Of a DNA stretch of 42,433 nucleotides, positions 33,835 to 42,398 are shown in pieces; within the stretch, counting starts at the first letter, position 1, and every line of letters begins with the position of its first letter. Both the position numbers and the translations under genes were made by a program. Source of the DNA: CAZZKG01 sp964654825 (lineage in GTDB: Bacteria; Gemmatimonadota; CAZMKB01); NCBI GenBank assembly GCA_964654825.1, contig CAZZKG010000029.1:1-42433 (forward strand), written 5' to 3'. Below the pieces are notes generated by a model. The model searched no databases. It saw nothing but the letters and a program-made list of their open reading frames with translations, and was not told the origin of the DNA.

Positions 33835-35109
33835 GTGAGATTCAAGCGTTACATTGATCAGGAAGTTTCATCAGTAACGAAGTACAAACTAGAGAACGGT
33901 GCCACTATCATAGTTCGCGAGGAAGGAACGCCTGGCGTCGTTTCAATGGGGTGTTTCCTGCGTATGGGATCGCTGTACGAAGAGGACTCGGCGGCAGGCC
34001 TTTCGAACCTTCTCCAGGCGCTGATGCTCAAGGGCACGAAGAGGCTAAGCTCCTACCAGCTTGCCCGAGAACTGGAAAGCCTAGGCGCTCGTACGGCCAG
34101 TTCTTCGGGGAAGGAACTCGGGAGGGTGTCAATGATCACCATTTCCGAGAATTTCGAATCGTCCCTCGACCTGTTTCTCGAGATCATCACCACACCTCTG
34201 CTGAGCGGGGAAGAGTTCGAAAAAGAGCGACAGATCGCCATCGAGGAGATCAAGAGAGACAAGGATCAATATCTCTCACGGGCGTTTACCCTGTTCCAGG
34301 AAGCGTATTACGGCAGACACCCCTTCCGGAAAAACGTCCTGGGGTACGAAGAAACCATTGGGAACACTTCTCTCAGTGATGTCGTGCGGTACTATCAAAA
34401 GTTCTACACCCCATCCAACCTGGTCTTCTCCTTTGTAGGAAGAGTCAATATAGACAGGCTGAGCGCTGTCATCGACAAGGCTACTGCCGGCATGGATCGA
34501 CGGGAATCACCGAAACCGCCGGAAGAAATCCCGAGGGGAGAAGGGAACAGGGATCAGAGGGAATACAGGGACAGTGAAGCAGCGTGGATTGTCCTGGGCT
34601 TTCCCGCACCATCACTCAACGATGATCGACATGCTGAATGTCAGGTGCTCAATGCAATACTCGGCGGTTCTATGAACTCGCGGCTTTTCATTGAATTGAG
34701 AGAAAAGAAAGCTCTCGCTTACCAGGTGTCCGCCGCATACAACAGCTATGTCGGTCCGAGCTTCATCGCAGGATACATTGGGACGAACGCGTCACGATCC
34801 GAGGAAGCAAAGAATTCTCTGTACGAAGAAATGACAAAACTCATAGATGAGGGGGTGAGTTCTGAGGAGGTGACCAGGTCGATAAATTATCTTGTCGGAA
34901 GTTACATGATCAATTCAGAGATGAGTTCTGCTCTGGCCAGACGGTATGGCAGGTTTGAAGCGCTCGGACTGGGATACAAGTTTGGTGCCAGATATGTCAA
35001 GTCCTTACAGAAGGTTACGCCGGAAGGAGTACGCCGGGTTGCCAGTGAGTTTCTCAAAGACCCCGTAACCGGATCGGTCCTTCCGAAGGTGCTGGAACCT
35101 TTAATGTGA
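33835..35109 (+). CDS. M16 peptidase-like, non-catalytic partner (GTG start)
   Basis: The GTG at 33835 follows AGGAGAG. The product is 424 residues. At the zinc-motif position it reads NLLQALMLKGT instead of HxxEH, so it cannot bind the catalytic zinc. The C-terminal half keeps SMNSRLFIELREKKALAYQVSAAY, with the Arg/Tyr pair that helps bind substrate in M16 partners. Together with the preceding gene (four-base gap) it should form the heterodimer. Confidence 0.92.
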   Translation: MRFKRYIDQEVSSVTKYKLENGATIIVREEGTPGVVSMGCFLRMGSLYEEDSAAGLSNLLQALMLKGTKRLSSYQLARELESLGARTASSSGKELGRVSMITISENFESSLDLFLEIITTPLLSGEEFEKERQIAIEEIKRDKDQYLSRAFTLFQEAYYGRHPFRKNVLGYEETIGNTSLSDVVRYYQKFYTPSNLVFSFVGRVNIDRLSAVIDKATAGMDRRESPKPPEEIPRGEGNRDQREYRDSEAAWIVLGFPAPSLNDDRHAECQVLNAILGGSMNSRLFIELREKKALAYQVSAAYNSYVGPSFIAGYIGTNASRSEEAKNSLYEEMTKLIDEGVSSEEVTRSINYLVGSYMINSEMSSALARRYGRFEALGLGYKFGARYVKSLQKVTPEGVRRVASEFLKDPVTGSVLPKVLEPLM

Positions 35110-35162
35110 AATGTGATCACTCACCCGGGCAGAAGCAATAGAAGTCTATAGGGAGGTTTGAG

Positions 35163-35894
35163 ATGAAACGTTTTTTTATTGCGACAACCTGTTTGTTCAT
35201 AGTACTGACCGTTTGGGGCTGCAGCAGAGAAACACGAGTAAACCTGCAGGTTACCATCGAGAAAGGCGGGGAACAGCAGCCAGTTTCTAATGTGAAATTC
35301 GAATTCGTGCCATACGATTTAGATGCCATCACACAAACATTGGCTTCGACAAACAATCCCGGCGACATGCCTGCAAGGGATTCGATGCTAGCGGCAAGAG
35401 CACAATACGATAGCATTCTAGTTGAATATGAAAACACTCTCGATGTCCTGGAAGAAACAGAAAAAGAGCTGAAAAAAATTACCGATACGAGGAGCTCCGC
35501 ATATCGGAAAGCATATAATAAGCATGAAAATGCGAAAAAAACCAACGATACGATGTTTGAGGAGAAAAATATCATTGAAAAGGCGTATCTCTCAGCACGC
35601 GATGCATATGAGGCCGAGCTTGTTGTATGGGAAGAGCAAGCTTACGCGGGTCTCGAGGACACGGTTGCGGTGATAAGAGGCCTGAGAAAGATAACGGACG
35701 ATTACAGCGTGAAAACAGACAAAGTGGGCAAGGAAAGTGTTGTCGTCCCCGGCGGGGATTGGTGGGTGAGGGGCAAAGTGAGAAATCCCAACAAGAAATA
35801 TACCGTGTATCGCTGGAACTACAAGTTCGAAGCGAAAGGAGGGACGCTGCCCATAGAGCTGACCCCCGGTAATGCGAAGGTGGTCGAAGAATAG
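35163..35894 (+). CDS. Coiled-coil lipoprotein of unknown function
   Basis: The product is 243 residues. A signal peptide ends in a lipobox-like VWGC (Cys-20). A beta-rich stretch (RVNLQVTIEKGG, VKFEFVPYD) is followed by a long helical coiled-coil region (about 75-165, rich in Glu, Lys and Ala) and a C-terminal domain with GGDWWVRGKVRNPNKKYTVYRWNYKFEAKGG. I do not recognise the family. It is the first of three closely spaced genes, with two ABC-2 permeases following at 8 and 24 bases, so it may belong to that system. GGGAGG precedes the ATG. Confidence 0.75.
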   Translation: MKRFFIATTCLFIVLTVWGCSRETRVNLQVTIEKGGEQQPVSNVKFEFVPYDLDAITQTLASTNNPGDMPARDSMLAARAQYDSILVEYENTLDVLEETEKELKKITDTRSSAYRKAYNKHENAKKTNDTMFEEKNIIEKAYLSARDAYEAELVVWEEQAYAGLEDTVAVIRGLRKITDDYSVKTDKVGKESVVVPGGDWWVRGKVRNPNKKYTVYRWNYKFEAKGGTLPIELTPGNAKVVEE

Positions 35895-35902
35895 CGTACA
35901 GC

Positions 35903-37441
35903 ATGCTCTGGACCATAGCTCAAAAGGAACTTCTAGAGGACCTCAAAAGTTTCAGGTTTGCTTCCTGCTTCCTGCTGTGTATTGTTCTCATCACTGTTTC
36001 GAGTGTGGTTGGTGCCAGGGATTTCAGAAACAGGTTACGCTATGTGGTTTCAGAGGAGGCCCGGGAAACAGAAGTTCTCCAGGAAGTGCGTGTATACTCT
36101 CAGCTGAAACCGGTGGCGTTCAGGAAGCCGACCCCTCTCAGTGTATTCAGCCAGGGATATGAACGTTCCCTTGGTCCGGGAATGAGGATATCTCACCGAC
36201 ACATTCCCTATGTCTCAGAGCACCGCAGGTCCGACAATCCCTACCTCGAGGTAATCCCGCCAATCGATATTTCAACGGTAGTGAAAGTGATATTCAGCCT
36301 CCTCGCAATACTCCTTTCGTTTGATGCAATATCAGGAGAGAAAGAAGCGGGGACGCTGCGGCTCCTCCTGAGCAATGCTCTTTCGAGGCCAACGCTCCTT
36401 ACGGGCAAGTACTGTGGAAGTGTCATCACTCTGGTCGGTCCACTGTTGATAGGTTTTTTCCTTGGAATCGTGGCGCTTGTCTTTTTCAGTCCGGTAGGTC
36501 TTGGCGGATCTCACTGGCTGAGCCTTTTCCTGCTGCTCCTTGTCTCGTGTGTGTACCTCTCCCTGTTTCTACTGATGGGGCTTCTCGTGTCGGCGGTCAC
36601 GAAGAAGGCATCCACGTCCCTCATCGTGCTTCTTGCCGTCTGGCTCTTCTTCGTCATCATCGCTCCCAACCTGGGGGCATTTATAGCATCAGAAATAATC
36701 GATACCCCATCCGAGTTCGAGAGGGATCTGGAGGTAGCACAACTCGAACGGCAGGTCGATGAGCGGGTCGAACGGTATGCCGACCGGCTCGGCCCCTCAG
36801 AACCCAGCGGCGAACTTACTGTCTATGGTGATGATGGGGAAGTCCTTGTTCGGCTCGGACGTCCCGAGAGGTATGCCTGGCTGCAGGAGTACTACTCGTA
36901 CCGGGTTCGGGAGTGGATGGACACAGCCGAGAGGGTGTGGGAGAGAAACAGTGAATACCTGTCCGGAATGAGGAGGCAGGTGAGATTCGCAGATGCACTC
37001 TCATACCTTTCACCGGCTTTCCTCTATGAGAGGATATGCCAGGTGATGGCGGGGACGGATCTCGAAAGCTACGAAAATTTTGTCCTTCAGACACGGGAAT
37101 ATCGGTCGCAGATCATCGATTACATCAGAGCCAGAGGCGGCTTCAACTCGAGGAAATGGTTCACGGATGATCCGCCCGGCCAGGAGCCGTTTGTTCTCGA
37201 TCCGGAGAACTTCGACCGGAGCAATATGGACATGGAGAGAGGATGGAGAATGATAAGAGAAGCCGAAGCAGACGAATCGAGGATCCTCGCTCTCGATGAC
37301 CTGCCGGAATTCCGATTCATACCGAGAACCCCCGGCGAAGCCGTCACACAGGTACTGCCGGATCTCTCGATTCTCATAGGGATGAACCTTCTCCTGTTCC
37401 TGCTCTATTTTCGTATGTTCCTGAAATACGACGCGCGCTAA
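35903..37441 (+). CDS. ABC-2 family transporter permease, large periplasmic loop (paralogue 1)
   Basis: The product is 512 residues. A first membrane helix (about 21-38) is followed by an extracytoplasmic loop and a cluster of helices (about 125-260). The cluster is opened by VIFSLLAILLSFDAISGEKEAGTLRLLLSN, the ABC-2 permease signature. A long soluble segment (about 270-480) and a last helix (about 488-505) follow. The next gene has the same architecture and signature. No ABC ATPase gene is nearby, so the ATPase must be encoded elsewhere. NosY/GldF-like or DUF3526-type permeases are comparable. Confidence 0.82.
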   Translation: MLWTIAQKELLEDLKSFRFASCFLLCIVLITVSSVVGARDFRNRLRYVVSEEARETEVLQEVRVYSQLKPVAFRKPTPLSVFSQGYERSLGPGMRISHRHIPYVSEHRRSDNPYLEVIPPIDISTVVKVIFSLLAILLSFDAISGEKEAGTLRLLLSNALSRPTLLTGKYCGSVITLVGPLLIGFFLGIVALVFFSPVGLGGSHWLSLFLLLLVSCVYLSLFLLMGLLVSAVTKKASTSLIVLLAVWLFFVIIAPNLGAFIASEIIDTPSEFERDLEVAQLERQVDERVERYADRLGPSEPSGELTVYGDDGEVLVRLGRPERYAWLQEYYSYRVREWMDTAERVWERNSEYLSGMRRQVRFADALSYLSPAFLYERICQVMAGTDLESYENFVLQTREYRSQIIDYIRARGGFNSRKWFTDDPPGQEPFVLDPENFDRSNMDMERGWRMIREAEADESRILALDDLPEFRFIPRTPGEAVTQVLPDLSILIGMNLLLFLLYFRMFLKYDAR

Positions 37442-37465
37442 CGGGAGAGCCAGGAGCCCGATGAC

Positions 37466-38854
37466 ATGAAAGACATATTTCTGAAAGATATTTCCTATTA
37501 CCTGAAAGATTCCAGGCTTTACCTAGGCTTTGTGTTTGTGGTTATCTCAATGGGCGTCGGGGGTTTTTTGTACGGCCGTCACTACATCGATCTGGTCTCT
37601 GAGTATTCGAAGACAGTAGCGATTCAGGATGAGAACATAAGAGCGCTGTCCTACAGACTGGCGGAGCTGGCAGAAGAAGAATTCATCGCATACCGGAGAC
37701 CCCGGAAGCTGCAGTTCGTTGTGGACGGTGAAGACGATATGCGGCCCAACATGATACCGTATTCGACAGCCACCGTGGGTAATCCTGTGACTTCGAACTC
37801 CCTCAGCTATCAGATGAGGCGATACGAGAAGCTCGACTGGAGTTTTGCGATCGGAGTTCTTGGCACATTCCTGGCTGTCGTATTGAGTTTCAATGCGCTG
37901 TCGGGAGAAAAGGAGGAAGGCACACTGAAGCTGCTCCTTGCCAACAGGGTGTCCCGAACATCTGTAATCACCGCAAAATTCCTTTCACTCTCCGTCTCGG
38001 TATTCTTCCCGGTTCTGGTGGGAGCCGTGTTGTCCCTCTCAATCGTTACGATTATTACAGGCGCCGCGTTTTCTCTTCAGGAGATAATGAGGATGTGTTT
38101 CACGTTATGCCTCGGTTTTTTCCTTCTCGTCGCATTCATATCGATGGGCCTCTTCATATCCGCCGTGATGCACAATTCCACCAAGAGTCTCGTAGTCCTT
38201 CTTATGGTTTGGGTGGTGAGTGTGATCATTATTCCAAGCCTGGGTCGGCTTCTGGCAGAAAATATTGCCTCCGTAACGCCCGCTTCGGAGGTGGACAGAA
38301 GACTGGGCGAGCTGCTGGGCGAGGCTCTCGAGGAATACAGCGGCAGGGATATCAGCCATGCACCGAGAGAAATCCTGCCCGTCGATGATTCCGAATTCCT
38401 CTGGGACGAAATGATGGATAAGGTCGAAAGCCGGGTGCAGGGAATACTGGACGGAAACCAGAGGGGAAAAATGAAACAGATGCGATCGATGGTCAGCATG
38501 ACAAGCACATCCCCCGTCTTCCTCTTCGACAAGGCTGCGAGTGACATGGTAGGAGCCGGGCTCCTCGAGGACGAATATTTTGTGCTGGATGTCCGGAATC
38601 ATCGCGAAGAGCTCCTCGAGTTTCTCAGATCAGAGGATAGACAGGATCCAGATAGTCCCCATATTCTGTTTCGAAAATGGTATATGTCGTATAAACCGGT
38701 TGACCCGGCCGCGGTCCCGAGGTATACTGGAAGCGAGGTGCCTCTCGATTTTTCGCTACGGAGAGGTCTCACCGGTGCCATCGGTCTCGCAGCGTGGGCT
38801 GTGATAATGTTCGTCCTCGCCATAGTGGCTTTTCAGAAAATGGATGCTCGATAA
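37466..38854 (+). CDS. ABC-2 family transporter permease (paralogue 2)
   Basis: The product is 462 residues with the same layout as its neighbour: N-terminal helix (about 18-36), loop, then the helix cluster starting TFLAVVLSFNALSGEKEEGTLKLLLAN, a soluble segment (about 270-435) and a final helix. It probably forms a heterodimeric permease with the preceding gene product. Both genes end in a similar short tail (KYDAR and KMDAR). Confidence 0.82.
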   Translation: MKDIFLKDISYYLKDSRLYLGFVFVVISMGVGGFLYGRHYIDLVSEYSKTVAIQDENIRALSYRLAELAEEEFIAYRRPRKLQFVVDGEDDMRPNMIPYSTATVGNPVTSNSLSYQMRRYEKLDWSFAIGVLGTFLAVVLSFNALSGEKEEGTLKLLLANRVSRTSVITAKFLSLSVSVFFPVLVGAVLSLSIVTIITGAAFSLQEIMRMCFTLCLGFFLLVAFISMGLFISAVMHNSTKSLVVLLMVWVVSVIIIPSLGRLLAENIASVTPASEVDRRLGELLGEALEEYSGRDISHAPREILPVDDSEFLWDEMMDKVESRVQGILDGNQRGKMKQMRSMVSMTSTSPVFLFDKAASDMVGAGLLEDEYFVLDVRNHREELLEFLRSEDRQDPDSPHILFRKWYMSYKPVDPAAVPRYTGSEVPLDFSLRRGLTGAIGLAAWAVIMFVLAIVAFQKMDAR

Positions 38855-38930
38855 AGGAAATGTATACAGGGTAATTTTCTTGATGTCGTGTTCGATACGG
38901 TGCGGAGTGACACACGAGAAGGAGTGAGGT

Positions 38931-40082
38931 ATGGACTTTAGATTAAGCGATGAGATGGAGCTCTTGAGAGAAACCGTGAAGAAATTCACGGAGAAGGAGA
39001 TCAAACCGGCAACCCGAAGGATAGATGAAGAAGAGGAAGTCCCCGAACACATCTTACAGCAGTGCAGAGAGCTCGGGCTCTTCGGAATTCTCATTCCTGA
39101 GGAATACGGTGGAGCCGGCATGGGAGAGACCGGGAACTGTATCATGACCGAGGAGATTTCCCGTGGATCTGCATCTGTCGCAATCGTACTCGGCGGGCAT
39201 CAGAGTATCGGTGCGATGGCAATCCTCATGGGGGGGTCCGAGGAACAGAAGCAGAAGTATCTCCCGGCCATGGCGGCGGGCGAGAAGATCGGCTGTTTCG
39301 CCCTGACCGAGCCGGGCGCCGGGTCCGATGCCGGGGCGCTGAAGACGTTTGCAGAAAGAGACGGTGATCACTATGTCATCAATGGCACGAAGATCTGGAT
39401 CACGAACGGCACCATAGCAGACATTGTCTCTCTCTTTGCGCTCACCGACAAAGAAAGAGGTGCCAGAGGCATCTCGGCATTCATCGTGGAAAAGGGTACG
39501 CCGGGTTTCAAGGTCGGCAAACCCGACAGGAAACTGGGTATCCGGGGATCACATTCCGCCGAGCTCATTTTCGAGGACTGCCGCATCCCCGTCGAGAACA
39601 GGATCGGCAGGGAAGGGGAGGGGTTCATCATCGCTATGAAAACTCTGGATATGGGACGCCTCGGGATAGCCGCCGGGTGCCTCGGCTCGTCGAAAGAAGC
39701 GCTCGATCTCTCCCTCCGATTTGCCAGGGAGCGTCGTCAGTTCGGGAAACCGGTTCATGAATTCCAGGCAATTCAGTGGATGATGGCCGATATGGCAGCT
39801 GATATTTACGCGGTCGAGAGTCTCACATACCGCACGGCCTGGCTCGCCGACAGCGGTCAGAAGTTCAGCAGGCAGGCGGCGATAGCGAAGCTTTTCTCAT
39901 CCGAAGCTCTGGATCGTGTCATAGACAAGGCCGTTCAGATCCACGGCGGTATGGGGTACATGAGGGAGCACGTGATCGAGCTGATGTACCGGGACGCGCG
40001 GATCAACAGGATCTTCGAAGGAACCAACGAAATTCAAAGAATGGTGATCGCTCGTGACCTCATCAAGAGGGGGTTGTATTGA
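38931..40082 (+). CDS. Acyl-CoA dehydrogenase
   Basis: The product is 383 residues, the normal length. FAD- and substrate-binding motifs are intact: CFALTEPGAGSDAG, KIWITNG, GIRGSHSAELIFEDCRIP, RRQFGKPVHEFQAIQWMMADM, QIHGGMGYMREHVIELMYRDARI and FEGTNEIQRMVIAR. The catalytic base is Glu-363 in FEGTNE, the short/medium-chain position. It catalyses alpha-beta dehydrogenation of an acyl-CoA, passing electrons to ETF. Chain length cannot be told. No other beta-oxidation or etf gene is nearby. AAGGAG precedes the ATG. Confidence 0.95.
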   Translation: MDFRLSDEMELLRETVKKFTEKEIKPATRRIDEEEEVPEHILQQCRELGLFGILIPEEYGGAGMGETGNCIMTEEISRGSASVAIVLGGHQSIGAMAILMGGSEEQKQKYLPAMAAGEKIGCFALTEPGAGSDAGALKTFAERDGDHYVINGTKIWITNGTIADIVSLFALTDKERGARGISAFIVEKGTPGFKVGKPDRKLGIRGSHSAELIFEDCRIPVENRIGREGEGFIIAMKTLDMGRLGIAAGCLGSSKEALDLSLRFARERRQFGKPVHEFQAIQWMMADMAADIYAVESLTYRTAWLADSGQKFSRQAAIAKLFSSEALDRVIDKAVQIHGGMGYMREHVIELMYRDARINRIFEGTNEIQRMVIARDLIKRGLY

Positions 40083-40323
40083 GGTGAGTCCGTAAACTGG
40101 GCCCCGGATATTATCACGCGCAGGGCTTCACCTCGGTGCGACGACCGTTCGAAGGATGTTGAAAAATGATTAAGGATGAGTGCACAAGAGGAATCACATG
40201 GAAATCGTGCATCAGTACCTTTCAAAACTCGATGGTTGGCTACACCTGACTGTGTCGATTCGATATACGGAATGAGAGAGCAGCTACAAAAAGCTGATGC
40301 TGAAGAAGAGAAAGAAGATAAAA
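40083..40323. other. Convergent intergenic region, nothing supported
   Basis: This 241-base gap separates the acyl-CoA dehydrogenase gene from the convergent Mth938-like gene. A 66-codon plus-strand frame from 40176 runs into the neighbour and has no known features. No clear terminator is seen. Confidence 0.4.
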
Positions 40324-40677
40324 TTAGCAAGTCGTGTGTAATACCGCGTTCCGCGCCTCCACAGGAATCGAGCTGAGGATTTCGCAGGCTTCCGCCGTCG
40401 GCATCGCTCTGATGGTTACACCACGGAGATCGGCCTCTGTATAAACTCCAAGATCGATCGGTAGGGCTCCATGGTGTCCAGTTCCGACAATCAACTCCGT
40501 CCCCCTCCAGGGGATGTTCTCGCCAACTGTGAGTGGAGTGTGACCGTATTTCACGCTGAGCGGTTTGGAGACGCTCTTGTCACGCTTCGTTACGACTCCG
40601 TCCGTGATTACGATATCGTGATCGTATAATCGACCGTCAACAGTGATCTTTCCCCACACGCTCAGTTCGATCGACAT
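40324..40677 (-). CDS. Mth938-like domain protein (DUF498/PF04430 type)
   Basis: The product is 117 residues with the family's features: ELIVGTGHHGALPI (the xxGTGxxG loop), DLRGVTIRAMPTAEACEILSS (central strand plus Pro-Thr-x-x-A helix) and the final ARNAVLHTTC. This small alpha/beta fold occurs alone or near respiratory and NDUFAF3-like proteins; its biochemical role is not settled. GGAGGTGG precedes the ATG. Upstream on the same strand lies a decayed gene. Confidence 0.82.
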   Translation of the reverse strand: MSIELSVWGKITVDGRLYDHDIVITDGVVTKRDKSVSKPLSVKYGHTPLTVGENIPWRGTELIVGTGHHGALPIDLGVYTEADLRGVTIRAMPTAEACEILSSIPVEARNAVLHTTC

Positions 40678-40770
40678 GTTACCACCTCCAGGTATCTGAG
40701 AAACATTGAATGTTTTCCCGAAGCCGGTAATGGCCGCCGTGACGGCACCCTCCGCTCCAATAGTGTGCGC

Positions 40771-41330
40771 TCACCATCCAACCTTTTCCCATCTGGCGAT
40801 GGAGATCCGCCATGAAGGAAAATTAACCTGTTTCGAATATTCCACAAGAAGACTTGAGAGGGAACCTTTTTCGGAGATGAACTCTACGATCACATCCTGA
40901 ATGGGCCGCACATGATAGTGAGGGGGAGGAATTCAGGCGGATGAAGGGCATTCCCCAGAATTCGGTTTTGGAAGTTCACCGTGGCGACCTATTCGAGGAG
41001 GAGCATCTTTCTCGTCGAGGAGAGGGAGCCTGCCCCGCTCTCTGCATCCGGTACCGCCGCCGTCAGGAGAACCGAGTCCGCATCTCCCGCATCGAGAATG
41101 AAACTCGTGGAATCCCCCTCCGGGTGAGATGGATCGTCGAACCAGTCCTACCACACTACGCAGAGGGATCGCCCCGTCTCTCCGCCGAGATCGGCGAGTA
41201 TGGGTTCCTACGTCGTGGAAAAGAGTGCGAAATATTCATCCGGCCTGTGCCATTCGACCCCCATCGTCAGAGCACCCTCGAACATGTTTCATCCGCTCTC
41301 GTGTTCAATGCTCTGATTGAGCTTTTCGAA
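40771..41330 (-). pseudogene. Decayed gene of unknown family (several in-frame stops, one frameshift)
   Basis: On the minus strand one frame reads protein-like sequence from about 41330: FEKLNQSIEHESG, stop TGA, NMFEGALTMGVEWHRPDEYF, stop TAG, EPILADLGGETGRSLCVVW, stop TAG, DWFDDPSHPEGDSTSF, LTAAVPDAESGAGSL, stop TAG, VATVNFQNRILGNALHPPEF. A shift near 40925 then leads to HYHVRPIQDVIVEFISEKG, SLLVEYSKQVNFPSWRISIARWEKVGW and a TGA at 40771-40773. The composition and continuity suggest one gene of about 180 residues that has decayed. I do not recognise the family. It lies just upstream of the Mth938-like gene on the same strand. Assembly error cannot be excluded. Confidence 0.5.
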
Positions 41331-41356
41331 AGAGACACTCACTCTACAAGAAACAC

Positions 41357-41375
41357 CAAGCTTCGCTTGTTGGGC
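41357..41375 (-). other. attC-like left half-site (weak)
   Basis: On the minus strand GCCCAAC followed by AAGCGAAGCTTGG, 67 bases past the methyltransferase stop, resembles the RYYYAAC half of an integron attC. No matching GTTRRRY half was found downstream. Confidence 0.2.
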
Positions 41376-41441
41376 AGCCCCTCTCTTTCAGCGAGGCGAG
41401 TACGGTCCTGCAACACGACTGACTCGGCCTCCGTTGCGCCG

Positions 41442-42248
41442 TCAGTTTGAGGGAGGCTTCTGTCCCCAACAGGCCACTGTGGTGATACCCATCCAGGTGA
41501 ACTGTGGGTCGGAGGCCAATGACCGGAGGCCGTCGAGATCCTGCTCTATGAGCTTCTTCGTCGCAAGAGCGAGGCCTTGGACAGCGGCGGCGGTGAGTCG
41601 CCATATGGCTGTCTGGGCGGAATCGACGGTTCCGATAGAATTCCGGCCGTGTGAGCCCAGCCGGACGAACCCAACTGTGCGGATGTCTCTAAGGAGTTGC
41701 CGGTCGTAGTGGTAGTTACCACCGCGCACAGCCAGCAACTCTTTCATTGTTTGCACGAGCTTGGAGACCAGCACTGCCTTTTCTTCGGACGCCTCAAGGT
41801 CTGGAACAACGCTGGCAAGGTCAACCTCCTCTGCGAGCAACCAGCCCCCCGGCTTCAGGGACTTCAGGATCGACTAGAGGGCGCGTCGCGGTTCTTCGAG
41901 GTGATGGAGGAGCCAACGCACGTGCGAGAATTCGAATTGGTTCTGTGGAAGTGCATCAGCGAGGATGTCGTGGCGCAGAACCACGAGGTTCTTGGCCTGG
42001 AGTCTCTTCAGATAGCAAGGTTCGAGGTCAGTTGCCGTTACTGAACCGTCGGGGCCAACCCTATCGCAAAGCCACGCAGTGATCGACCCGCCGCCACCGC
42101 CAATCTCGAGGCACTGCATGCCTGGACCGACCCCGAGTTCCTGAAGGTGGTGGATGGTCCCGGAATCGAGCTCTGCTTCGACCGTCCGCAGTCGCGTCTC
42201 TTCAGCGTCTGTGGTGTTGTCGAAGAGATAGTCTTGCTCTTGTGCCAT
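41442..42248 (-). pseudogene. Class I SAM-dependent methyltransferase interrupted by an in-frame TAG
   Basis: From ATG 42248 the frame codes 124 residues to a TAG at 41874-41876, then continues in the same frame to a TGA at 41442. Full length would be 268 residues. Motif I is CLEIGGGGGSITAWL, followed by VTATDLE, RHDILADALP and FSHVRWLLHHLEEP. Directly after the TAG comes SILKSLKPGGWLLAEE, which is the next conserved strand of the fold. The stop therefore falls inside the domain, at a position usually taken by a charged or polar residue. Other genes in the window end in TAG, so TAG is a normal stop here and the gene is probably inactive. The substrate is unknown. Confidence 0.72.
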
Positions 42249-42372
42249 ATCAAGCCCATTTCATTGATCGGCGAGTGGAGAGCACATAGCACGCGGGCGC
42301 TTCCACTCGCCGCGACTCTGAGATCTGCGTGCCCCGTACGAGTATGGTTGAGTGACAGATGCTTGCGGGTCT

Positions 42373-42398
42373 GCCCAACGTCCTGGCGTTAAGCTGCG
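42373..42398 (-). other. attC-like right half-site (weak)
   Basis: On the minus strand CGCAGCTTAAC, eight bases, then GTTGGGC (GTTRRRY) resembles the right half of an integron attC, about 125 bases before the methyltransferase start. The other half would lie beyond the window edge. Confidence 0.25.

Noticed and set aside
40176..40376. 66-codon plus-strand frame between the acyl-CoA dehydrogenase and Mth938-like genes
   Set aside because: It overlaps the Mth938-like gene, which has clear family motifs and a strong ribosome-binding site.
40941..41450. 169-codon plus-strand open frame
   Set aside because: Low-complexity Arg/Glu-rich product without motifs. It is antisense to a more protein-like, though broken, minus-strand sequence.
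40771..42248. Amber codon reassignment or pyrrolysine use explaining the in-frame TAGs
   Set aside because: TAG terminates several intact genes in the window (for example dnaN, the C1A peptidase, the ATP-grasp gene and the lipoprotein). The neighbouring decayed gene also has TGA and a frameshift, so decay or sequence error is simpler.
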